A DNA stretch of 64,000 nucleotides from Tyto alba (lineage: Eukaryota > Chordata > Aves > Strigiformes > Tytonidae), in the NCBI RefSeq assembly GCF_018691265.1, contig NW_024881295.1, positions 17,345,904-17,409,903 of the forward strand. The letters are read 5' to 3'. Shown here piece after piece: positions 1 through 12,100 of this stretch (position 1 is the stretch's first letter; each line of letters opens with the position of its first letter). Made by a program: the position numbers and the translations under genes. The notes beneath the pieces are model-generated. The model searched no databases. It saw nothing but the letters and a program-made list of their open reading frames with translations, and was not told the DNA's origin.

Positions 1-122
1 GATGAATAGCAGGTCTGTTCCAGCAGCTGCGCGTCCCGGTCCAGCGAAGAGAGAGTCTCCAGGAGAGCAGAGTGCCCTGCGTCGTGTGCCGTCTGCCGAG
101 GAGGAGACCTGGGGGCAAAAGG
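1..122 (+). other. NINJ2: NINJ2 5' untranslated region (left end may extend outside the window)
   Basis: These bases precede the start ATG without an intervening splice acceptor that I can identify. The region is GC-rich with several CpGs. An ATG at 2-4 opens a frame that is out of register with the main start and has no stop before the exon 1 donor. If the transcript includes it, it would be an overlapping upstream frame. The transcription start site cannot be placed from this window. Confidence 0.6.
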
Positions 123-155
123 ATGGCTTCAGAAGGGGAGAGCATCCACCTTCCA
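123..155 (+). CDS. NINJ2: NINJ2 coding exon 1 (11 codons)
   Basis: It encodes MASEGESIHLP and ends in phase 0 directly before the donor GTGAGT at 156. The acidic start followed by an IHLP-like motif resembles the N terminus of human NINJ2 (recalled). No other ATG lies in this frame between base 1 and the donor, so 123 is the start. The remaining 132 residues are about 44 kb downstream. Confidence 0.88.
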
Positions 156-3100
156 GTGAGTCCATCTCGGGGAGATAATCGTGGGAGGGGAGATCCCCAG
201 TTTGGGGGAAGTATCCACCGCTCCTATCACTTGCTCCTCAGCTTTGGCAGCCAATTTCCCTTGAAAATCCAGTGCTGCTTTTTCCCTCTCTTCTCAGTTG
301 AAGAAAAGCTAGCGGCAGGATCTTTGCCCTTTTCTTCCAGGAGCCATTATGAGCCTTTTTCCAAAAGAGTGAGGGTAAGAAGAGGGGTATTGCTAAAAAG
401 AGCTGCTTTTGGGGGGAAGGAGGGGCAGAAGTTAGCCTTCAGCTCTCAGAAAGAGGCAGCACATACTTTATAAGCTGCAAAAATCTGAGCCGTTCCTCAT
501 CTCACAAAGCCTTTCTCTGTTTGCCAGAAAGTGCTCCCAATCTGGAGAAGAGAAAAAGAAATAAATACAGCAAATGCTGAGGGAGTGCAGAGGCCAGGGT
601 TTCCTACATAGGGTTTATAGAGAAACAAAACTTCTTGGTAAAGCTCTTTCAGTTCTCTGTGTTTCTATTCTGTTTATTTGTGTTTTTTAAGAAGGGTGTT
701 TCTTGTGCTCAGCATGTGTTCTAGAAAAGGGCAACTACCCAAGGGTTTAGAAAAGGAAACTATTAGAAATTAAATGGAATCAAAAGCCCAGATCACAAAC
801 ACCCATCAGACTTCAGAAGTTCAAGTCCAGGTCTGTGCTTCAGGCAACTCTGGAGAAGGGAAGAATATGAAGAATTGCCCAGGGCACAGCTTCCAGCCCT
901 GAGCAGGTTGGCAGCAGGGTCCAAATTTTGCAGCTGATTTTTCTGTCTGTAATGGTCTTAACCACCCTTAGATTTAAAAGTGGGGAAGTATAACTGGGCT
1001 CTCAATCTTTATTTGTTCAGCCCATGTCAAATAAACTAAAATGGAAACATTTGTGCTCTTGGAAATAATCAGGACAATTATCTTGAACTAGGAGGAGGGA
1101 CTGAGACTCCCCAATCCTGCAGAATGTATCTCCACTGAGATACAAGGTGCAGAGTAGTTTTTGAAGACCTGGGAACAGTTATGCTCAGATAAGAGACATG
1201 ATAACTGAGGAAGATACACATATAGCTGTGACACTTGCTGAAAATGTACTCTATTTAAGACTGAGGAAGAGAGAGGTTAGGCTTTCCCAGAACTAGATAA
1301 TAAGGGAAAAGTATAGAAAGCCAGGAACCAGGATCAAAGGACAAAGAGGACAAGAAATTTATGCCAAATAAAAAGTCAAATGAACTCTTTGCATATTAAA
1401 TCATTCCACCCAATGGAAAGTTTCAGGTCTATCATGGATTTGAAGCCCAAGTTTCATAGATGAAAAAAATCAGCTTCACCAATTAAAATGTTCATAAACT
1501 TCTGAAAAGTCTGGGGTTTGGATTTTTCTTTTTCAACCTATCTTGAGCTTAAGTGAAGAGCCAAAAGTGATCCTCAGCATCTTCAGCCTTTACAATACTC
1601 AAATAAATAAGCCCAGAAGGTCAAAGCTTCCCTGAGTTACAAAACAGAAAAGAGCATACCTGTCTTCTAGAGCAGGAAGGTGTGGAGTGTTTCTATCCAC
1701 CTCTACACAGGTTGCCACAAGAAAAGTCATGCTACTGAGATTTTCTCTGTGACACCTTACAGGGATTTCATGAAGCCACCAGGCAGTACAAAATATAGGT
1801 GAATGCACATAGATTTCTGCATGCCTATGACCAGGAAATATACAGTGCTAGCAGAGGAGGGAAAGAGTGTTACATACAATGACATAGTGTGATGGATGCA
1901 CTCAACCCCTTAACCAAACAAGCGGTAGTTTGGTTCAGGCTCCAAAGGAGGTAAAGACGTAAGCCAGAAACGAGCCAAGAAATCCTCTAGTTTCAATCTG
2001 TTCCCTGAAAACCCACGAAGGAACAAAGTGACACAGTGAGCATCGATGCATATGAGCTTGGAACACCAATCACACGCTTAACACATGAATTGGTGGCTTT
2101 TCCAAGACTCATTTATCAAGGAACAAAGAAAGTCGTGGGTACAAGGAGTCTCATGCATACCTTTCCCGTCACGTGTAATTTGACTACCAGCAACCACTTT
2201 ATTCCATAAACATGACAGCCCAAGTGAGACTTCTTTGAGTTCTCCCGGCTAAGCAGCCTGGCTGCATGGCCACGATCTCCCCTTGAGCTGGGACACCTCT
2301 CAAGATTGCTCCTCAAGGCAGAGAGACCTTTTACCAACAGCAGATCTTTGGTAAGCAACCGATATCGCGCATAACCTTGTAATATAGTAACTTTGATTTG
2401 TGCCTTGGTAGCTTTGATTTTGTCTTGGTAACTTTGATTTGTGCGTTTGATTTGTGCCTTGGTAGCTTTGATTTTGTCTTGGTAACTTTGATTTGTGCCT
2501 TTGATTTGTGCCTTGGTAGCTTTGATTTTGTCTTGGTAACTTTGATTTGTGCCTTTGATTTGTGCCTTGGTAGCTTTGATTTTGTCTTGGTAACTTTGAT
2601 TTGTGCCTTGGTAGTTTTGAATCATTGTTCGAATGATTGTGCTGTACAGTAATAGAGTGAAACATGCCATCAAACTTTGTTCAGTCGCACTTTCACAACA
2701 TCATATTAAAACCACTTTCGCTAACAGCTTTGAAAGTGATTCTTTAAGGGATCTAAATCACCCAATTGCAACAAATTGGCCTAGTTGGCAGGATTCTAAA
2801 TCAGGATTCGTGACACATAGCTGAGACAAGCAGAGGGTCCTGGCAATGGCGTGAATTGACAAGTGCGAGGTGAGAGGAGGAGTGATCAGTGGCAGAGAAA
2901 AAAAAAAAAAGTCTTTCAGTTGAAAGTACATTTAAAAGCCTCTTTTAAGTCCCTGCTCTGAGCACTGAATGCAGAGCAGGTGTCTTCTTGGAAGTTTCCA
3001 GCTGTGGGTTTATGAAGAGCTTGTGGAAATGTGCACTGCTTGCTCTGGGGTGGTAACACATGACTTGCTCCTCCTCAAAGAGCTCCTGGATGGAGTAGCA

Positions 3101-6100
3101 GGAAAAATCATGAAAGTTAACTATGATACAATACAGAAATAGGAAATTTTAGTTATAAGGAGATGGTCCTGTGCCTGAAGAAGTTGTACAGTACCTACTA
3201 GCATTTCTTATACAACATTTACATGGCCAGGCTAGACAGGTAACGGTAGAATGAAAGCACTGTGAGCCTCTGGCCTAGCATAGGAGAGAGCTAGAACAGG
3301 CAATCAAGATTTAAGAAGGCTCTAAGGAAAACTGATCAGCCTCCAACTTTTTTGCTTATCCTAAAGCATGAGAACAGGAGCTTACTCAGCAAAACTGAAA
3401 GTCTCCATAATGGGAGACTCTCCCTCACCCAGCGTGTCATCAGCCTGTGGAATTTGCCATCTCCTGGAGCAGGTTAGAAGGTCAAATATCGGAGCAAGCA
3501 TTGAGAAGAGTTCAGGAGGTCCAGTAACAATATTTACAGTTATGCAAGCTAAAAAAGGTACTTTCAAATACCATAAGCCAATAGCAGGATAAAAATAAAT
3601 ACACTTTTCAGTTCCCTACAGGCAATGGCACAGTTGCTGACCAGACTGCAAGTGGTATCTTGCATTAGAGAAGTTATACACTGACTGTCCATAAGGGAGA
3701 TCTAAGACTGCTTTTTAACAGCAAGAAGTATCTCCCATTGATCCATTTTCTCCCTCAAAAAAATTCTCTTGTTCTATGTGTTTCAAAGGAGTCTGTTTTC
3801 CAGAATTGACTTCTAGGAAGACCAACAAAACCTCAAACTATACACAGAGGGATGTTAAAAGGAAACGGTGCAGAAATTAAAAAAAGAACCACCAGGCTGT
3901 AGAGCAACCTCATCAGATCTATGCCAGCCAGCCGAGTCTAAGACAAAAGATAAAACTTGAATTAAAAATATTAATTTACCTATTAAAAGATAAAACTTTA
4001 TCATTAATTTGAATGACGCATTTTTCTTCCCAGACCTCTCTATTTGTGGCTTCCAAATGAAACTTATACCTTCTCCTATTAAGCATCTGCCATTGATGAG
4101 AAACCAGGCAGGGAGACCAGCAACCTGATGAAATATAACAAGAGTACATCCTGATATAGATGAGATCAGAAAAACACATCTGGAATAGAAACAAATAAAA
4201 CAACACCACAAGATCCCATCACCAATTTCTTGTTACTTCAGGAAACAAAGGTTTATAAATTACAATAGGAGTATGGTTTTGATAGTCACACTCTGGCTGA
4301 TTTATCTGCCCTTCTTTATGCTATTATTCTCCCTGACTCTCGCCTTCAACCCTTCCATAGAGATTTGCAGGGGGGAGAGAGGAGGAGGGAGCCATACAGG
4401 ACTGTTCTTTTCAGCAGCAAAAGACCCATTAAATCTGTTTAGCCATGTACCTCAGCTGCTGCAGTTCACGATCTGGCATCTTAACACAACCCTGTTTCAT
4501 CGGTGATTTAAGCTAATGTACCAGACTTTGAATGGGAGCGACTGAGACAACATCCGTTCCACCACTCCCACCACAGCAGCAGTAACCAGGGGAAGGTCTG
4601 TGGACAGCTGAAATCAGTAACACTCACACATTATTTGCCATGGCTAAGTCTGTCAGAGCCCGAGACAAATATTGCAGAAAGGAGCAAAGACTGGAGCTGA
4701 TACTAAATGGCTCCAGAGTTTTATTAGGTTTGTATTTTTATATTTTCTCATTCACGAATGGGTGTTATGTTCTGTATAAATGGGTGTTTAAGGGATGTGC
4801 GCTGGATTAATGTCATCCATATTCATATTGCAAAAGAGGCTATATATTGTATGTTGCGTCTTTCTTTTTATAGCTTCCTACCCTTTGGATAGAAAAATGT
4901 ACAATCCTCTGGGACAAGAAGCAGAAATAATACCTCACCATTTAGGGAATCATTCATACATCAAAAGTAAAAAGAGTAAGCAGATAAAATAATCATAGTA
5001 GAAAACAGACCCTACACTGAAATTTTTTGGCAGATGCTATTTGGTGAATACTTTGAATGCAAAACACATCTGCAGAAATGAAGACAGGTTTACAAGCAAC
5101 TTGCAAGGAAAAAAAAGACTTTAAATAATTGGATAGTTTACTTCTAGTGCTCAGTTTTTGATCTACAGCAGGAGGATTTTAGACAGGCAGATAAAGAGCT
5201 AGCTATAGGCATGACAGTGCAAACTTTTCCAAAATGCCCCCAAAACAAATGGAAAGTCCCACCTACCACTGTAAATCCCATCTCCTACATCCCACTTTCA
5301 GTCTAGGCCTGATGAGGGGACGCAGGGAGCGTGTTAACGGCTGAGTTTTTTGGGGTTTAATGTTTTTTTTGTGGCTTTAACGTATGCCTCGAGGCTGCGA
5401 TGTGCTTACTTTTTGGCTTGGGCACGTATTTGCCTGCTTCTGCAGCAACAGCCAGCTTGTGCTTTCTACCGCCGTAGGGCCTTTACTCTCCTTCAGCGAT
5501 TTCCTGGAACGGTGGCAGTCTGATATCACCAACCGAGCAGTGTCTCTGCCCCAGTGGGCTTCTGGAGCATTATCTGGGTTCTGTAATATGGGCCTGGATA
5601 ATGACAGTCTGCACTGAGAGAGAGAAAGAGCCTTTCAGAAAGGAAATCTCAAATGCTTCAGAAAGAGCCATTCCCGTGACATCGCTCTATGGTGTGTGCA
5701 ACTCAGCCACCAAGAGTTTGAGGAACTTATCTCACCTTGTTTTTAGCCTGGCCTGCTCGCAGCACCTGCCCATCAGCTGCCAGCGGGACCCCGTTCCCCT
5801 CGTTCCACCATCTCCTCTTCAGCCCCAACCCTTAGGGGCAGCATTTCTCACCACGTACCTGTTTCACACATCAAGGTACAGATGCATCTCACCCACACTC
5901 GCACCTTGCAGATTTGAGCGCTCAGGGAGTGGGTTTTATTTAGTGAGTAATCATAAACCCGGTTATGGTAGTAGCAACACACAGTTCTCCTGGCTGGCTA
6001 ATGGCAAAACCACACACTGAGACATCTTTGTGAGTGGGAGTCCTGTGCAACATGAAGTACCTGCTAAACCATGGCTTTTGTCAAAAAGTTGCCTCCCTTG

Positions 6101-9100
6101 GCTTCATTCCAGCCCAGACCTGAGAGCTGAACCATGCACTTGCTTCTCTGTTCGCCCTCAGCTGACAAACAGGTACAGCATCTCCATTCATTTAGCCACT
6201 AAAAATGGAAGCCTTCAGCCCAAATTACCATTTCTCAGCCCTTCCTGAAAAATATATTTTAATTTGTTATGCTTCTATTCTGAGAACAAAAAATGGGCGA
6301 TGCCGTGTGCATCCAACAACCACACACAGAAGTGTGAGCTTCTCCGTGTGTGAAAGGGTGCACGGGCGTTTTCACTGCCATTTTCCCATCCCTGGCTTGT
6401 GAGTCAAATGTTTATAAAACTCTCTTAGAGAAAAGGCAATCCAAGAATATTGTAATCTAGACTGCCCCAGGTATGTAAACACATAACAGAGACATCTGAA
6501 TCGGACACCGTCATGATGGAAGAGCCCATGTGCAGATGCTGCAAAATTCACATCGCCAGTTATCATACACCTTGACACACTCCTTTGAACCAGGCAAGTT
6601 ATAATTCCTTGTCAAATTACATGAATCAGATGTGTGACTCTATAATTACAGCTGTGAAAACCATTATACTCAGGATCTTAGAACTTTCTATCCAAAATAA
6701 CCCTTGGGGAAGAAATTTCTCATGAAGCTGCTTAGGTCAAGGTTCAGTGAGTGCTGGAAATTCTGGGGGAATCCTGTCAGCAGGTTTAGAGAAATGAGAA
6801 CAAGAAAATGAGATGATGTATTAGTTTGTGGATTGTTTGGGCTCTTTTTCTGTTTTTCTTTAGGTTTTTATTTTTTTCAAATATTTATGTGTATTTACAG
6901 GAATTTTCTCTTTGTACTGACGCAACTCCAAATGATATTTTGGAGGACTGAAAAAAAGACCCAAATTCACCACAGACCTTAGTTATTGAGAAAAATAACT
7001 GCTCCTACCAATCTAACAAGAGCTAAAAGGCAACCAATCATTCCTCCGTAGCCTATGTTTTACTGAAGAAATGTTTCTGCAGAAAATAACAACACAGCAA
7101 TACTTTGTACTCTCACAGGACTTGTGTGAGAACCAAGTTCTGCTGTCCCTAATTCTCCAAGAATTTTGTAAATATCAGTGAATTTAATTTCACAATCCCC
7201 ATATGGAGCAAGATGTGCTTTCCTGTCTATTAGGTCAAGACAGAGACAATTAAATGACCACTAATGCACCCAAGGACATACAAGTAGAAAGTGATAGAAG
7301 CAGGAAGGAAAGACTGAGCACATCTGTTTGGATGGGTGGATGGCCATGCAGCAGCAGTGTGTTCTGTGGTTTCATTTCTACTTCTCGCTGGCTAAATTCC
7401 TAATCTCCATTTTTGTTTTTTTAAATAAATTGTTAAATATTGTTTTATTTAGTCATCAGAGACCACTCTGTTACTTCAGACAGTGTAAAGAAGAACAATA
7501 ATTGATGTTGTCAATAAGAGAAAAAATGAAATTCCTTCCCTGCTGAATTTAACTTCAATGTCACTTCGAAACAAATTTCGACCCACTTTCAAAAGTTCAG
7601 GCACACAGCTGTGTTTGTACCTCTTCCTTGGTGGTGCTACAGTCATGCTTAACCTTGTTGGTGTAGGAAGCAAACACCAAAGCTGAAGTGAAACGAACTA
7701 AATTATATTAAACATAAATTCTGACTCAGAATGACCATACGGGTTCTTGGTGCAACTATTCTACTTCAGGCTTGCACCTTTTTTTAGCTGATTCAAGATG
7801 AAATGTTCCTGCATGTCCCTGTGTGATTTCAGGCTGTGGCCACACATTTTTTGCTGACGAGAGCTGAAGTGCTGAAGGGAGGAGGTTCATCCTCGTCACC
7901 ACCATCAATTATTATTGCTCTCTCAATGCAACTGCTCAAAGTAATCACTCTATCAAGACTGTCCGGGCCAGGAAACTTCCATTACTTAGTGTCTAAACTA
8001 ACCCAGATGATTGTGAAAGAACTTGTTTAGGGAATATGCAGTTATGTCTTCTAAGGAAGAATTAAGTCCCTTGTCTTCACAAGTCTGGACAGAGACAGAA
8101 ATATCAGCTCCTTTAGATAGGCCTTCATCCATCTTATTGCAGCGGGATAATTGTTTGCATTCTTGGATATTTCTTGGCTGGTCATGTTAGCTGAAGATCT
8201 AATTCTTCTGGGAAGATCAGAAGACGATACGATGAAGTATACAATCTGGGTTATTCTTCACTTGGACATAAAGAATAAGGAAACCAGACACAAACAAAAA
8301 TACAATAAAAAGTATTCCTGCATCACATAAGCACACGGGGTTTTTTTATCTATTACCCATGGTGATACCCTGATTGGCTGGTCACACTGATCAGAGAGAC
8401 ATCCAGAAAAGGATTAATATGCTACAAGAAAATATAATATGCTGCTGTTTTCCTCTCTTTTAACAGAAACAGATTTGAACTCCATCTTCATGTGCTAGAT
8501 TCTTGGGAGCTGATTCTGGACCAATTCCTTAGCCAGCCCCCATTTTTGGCATGTAGCTGTGAAGAAGTTGCCGAAGGGAGTTGTGTCAAAGGTCTTTTAC
8601 TTTGCTCTTAAAGGCTTCACGTACAGTCTGAAGGAATCTGAAGCGCTCACGAAATGTGGTTTCCCCTCTGGTGTTGGCTGTTCAGCAGGCTCAGCAGTTC
8701 AACCATTTAAAACCATTGTGAGTGGATTTAGCACTTGTGAAATAATGCTGGCCTATTCAGATCCAGAGAGGGATGGGCAAAGTCCACCAGCACAATAAAA
8801 GCCCCTCTTTCCTCCTTCTCAGATGAGGAGCCAGGGTGCAACAGAGTTTGAGGGAAAAACTACTCATATCCAGGTGCAGCTACACAGATCTTGGAGGAAA
8901 GAAATATGGGCCTACAAAAAAAAACAAAAAAAAACAAAAAAAAAAAGCGCTAAAACACACTCAGAGGAGGCAATATCTTTAGCATCCCAGGAAAAGAAAA
9001 CAAAACAAAACAAACACATCCTAAAACAACTAGGTAAGTATAGGAAGCAAATCATGAAGGAGAAACAACAAAAAGAAAGAGGAGTGCAGCCCCAGAAGAG

Positions 9101-12100
9101 AGCTCCAGTGGGGTGTGGTCCACAAAATGATGGATTATGAATGCTAGTAAGCCAAATGGGGGGAACAGATACAGAGAACTGAGTCCTGAAGGTATCTGTC
9201 TCCAGAAACCAGAGAAGATGGAGCTCTCCACTTCATCCTAGCCTGAGCTACTAAGTATAGCAAGAGGTGTGTTTCAAGTCTGAGCTGATCTAATGCTCAA
9301 TTATTCTGCTGAGACCATGAAAAAAAGAGATAACTAAAGCCATCTCTGATGTGGACAGTGTTGCAGACACGCTGTAGATCTGTATCTTTATGCAGAGATC
9401 TGAGCTCAGGACCAGGCTCAGACAGGCAACTCGAGCAGATGACAACAGGTCTTGGTGGCTACTAATTAGGTTAGTTTTTGGTTAGCGATGTTGAGGTGAG
9501 TAGCCCTCTGATTCATATCCAACCCCCGCTGTGCTTTCTTCAGCCACGAGCCTCCAGGTATCACCCTGAGTTACCGAACTGGGTCAGTCTTACGGTGTTC
9601 ACTTTTTTGGGCCGTGGCTAAACGGCAGTTCTCTTACAGATGCCCAGGTTGGGGAACGGGCTCAGGGTTCGGATGCAGGCCAGCGTGGTGGTGAACTCAG
9701 GTGTTTACAGCCAGGGTGGGGCAGGGTGGTTTTAAAGTTCTTCCTCTTGCCTCACTCGCACAGCGTACAAACAGGGACATTAACTCTCCCGTGGGACCAA
9801 CTGACTCAGATGCTTGGCCAGCTGCAGGGAAAGGTGTCCCCATAACAACCGACAGCAAAGAATAGCTAAAAAAATAAAAAGATGCATCTCTCTGTGGCTG
9901 CAAATGATAACAATACATTCCTCTCTATTCTGATCCAAAAGTAATTTTTTTCTTCCTTTGTTCCCCTCCCTGTTTTTTCCTATCTGACGAGAACTTGTTT
10001 CTCGGATAGGAGCTCAGTCTGTCTGTTATTGGTGTGCCTAACACAATTTTTATATTCCTCCCATTTTTTAATTTTACATATTATCAAATGACTTATGAAA
10101 AGTAAAGTTCAGCCAACTAAACCTCAAAGGAGTTATGCAAGAGCAAGTACCACTGAGCTTTACCATGAGCCCTGTACAATTAACCATGTATGTCCATGGA
10201 CTTGATAAATCTGTTATGAAGTATTTTGTATATAGTGTATTGTGGGTATATACCCACTCCAGATCCAGCTGGAGCAGTCTGAAAGGATACTATTCCCAGT
10301 GGCTATCCTTCAATCAGAAGACACTGTCTCTAGCACTATTCTTGACCTCTCTGAGAAATAAGGGACAGTAGCTAGCTCCTCCAGCTATATCAGCCATTTC
10401 CATATGCATGATACATTTGTACCCTGTACATGACAAAGTACGCATTCATTTGTTATCATCTGCTCAGTGGGCGTCAGCATAAGGCTGACTCAGCAGAAAT
10501 GAGAGCAACACTTGTGGGAAGTTTGTCTTAGGACCAGCAAAATACACAAGCTAAGAGAAGGCTGTGATTTACTGATCACAATCTTTGAATAGAAAGATCT
10601 ATGTCCTTTGAAGGCCCTCTTCTCCTCCTGGTGCATTGTGAAGGGCAGGTAGGACTCTGTGACTCCTCCTGGCTGTGCTATAGATAATATCCTGTGGGCC
10701 CAAAACTGTGGGAATATTATATCTGTTACCAAGCAGCATTCAGTCTGCCTTTTGCCCAAGGCACCTGTATTACGTACACAATCAACACTAACATGTTGAT
10801 ACCTGTGAGCAGAGGGAAAATCACATTCTGTACTCAAATGCTGCAGGAGATGAGGTGTTAGGAGGATGTATGAAATTAAGGTGGGAAGGGCATGTAAGGA
10901 AAGACTTCGCAGCTACATTCAAATGTAATAGGTATAGATGAGTGAAGGCCTTCAAGATGGAAGATTGAAGAGACATCCTTTGAGGCAGTATTTCTTCAGA
11001 AGGTATATTACAAGGTAAAATGTCTTCAAAAGGCCAAATGAAAACCAGACAATTTGGTGCCAGGGTCAAGAACTGAGGAGAACAATTGTAATGATTTTAC
11101 TAAATATTTATCTTCCTGTCAGGCAGGTATAAATACGGATTAAGAGTCACTGGTCATGATAATCATATTAATAGGTGGAAAGAAACTTCTTTTGCCCATC
11201 TTCTCTGGTCATGTCAGCAGCAGCATCAAACAGAGTATCAGGATTCCCAAACAGGTTATGAGAATTTGTTAATAAGAAAAGAGGGGCAGACTGGTACTTG
11301 GTTTGGGGTTTTTTTCAGAAAAAAAAGGACTGCAGTGAGTGCACAGGCACCACAAAACCCCTTCACAGGGCTACTGCACAACATATTGACAAGAAGGCTG
11401 CTCCAACAATGAGCTCTGCTGGGGGAGGCAGAAACCAGAAAAAGAAGAGTATGATCAAAAGTGAATAAACTATAGGAGTAAACTCCTCCATCACTTTGTA
11501 CTAGGTATGTGTAAATGTTTCAATGCACAATTAAAACTGGGAGATAATATGAGCCCCTTCTCTGAGCCCACGCCAGTTAATGACCATCACAACCACCATG
11601 GCACTCCAAACACAGGCATCCAGTGCCTAGTCTGCTCCACATGGTCTGGGGTCTTTATTTCTTCCTTCTCCCTAGCCCTTCCATTCCTCCTCAAACATTC
11701 AGGAGTTCATTTGGACACAGCTTTTTGGCTACCCCTTTATAAGAACACAGCTGCATACAAAACACATATCGAGTTAACCCCACTTGAAATCCAGGGCATC
11801 TGTTCTGCATCAGTGGTTCCCCCTTCTTTTGTCCCTTGTCCATCCTGAACTGAAAAACTACAGGATAAACACCAGATACAGCGACAAAGGAATCATAAGA
11901 AACTTCAGTTCCTGCAAAATTTTGTTTCAGTGGCTGAATGTGAATGTGTTTTAGAAGAAGACAATATTTGCAGAATTTGGGCATTCAATTGTCAGAGAAA
12001 TGGTTATACTGCTTTAATCTCCTCCCATTCCTATTCTGGCCCAGAGGCATTTGCTTCCCCAATAGTCTCCTAGGAAGGCCTCATTTGCTACACCCCTTCC

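Noticed and set aside
2388..2620. A CRISPR-like array
   Set aside because: Units are contiguous, with no unique spacers, and the window is a vertebrate nuclear locus.
2116..2673. A 185-residue repetitive open frame on the minus strand, plus open frames in two other registers
   Set aside because: All of them come from the 54-bp minisatellite, whose length is a multiple of three. The protein is only a repeat of the unit, and no splice or family signal is present.
10242..10257. A perfect 16-bp palindrome, GTGGGTATATACCCAC
   Set aside because: About one perfect 16-bp palindrome is expected by chance in 64 kb, and nothing nearby supports a function.
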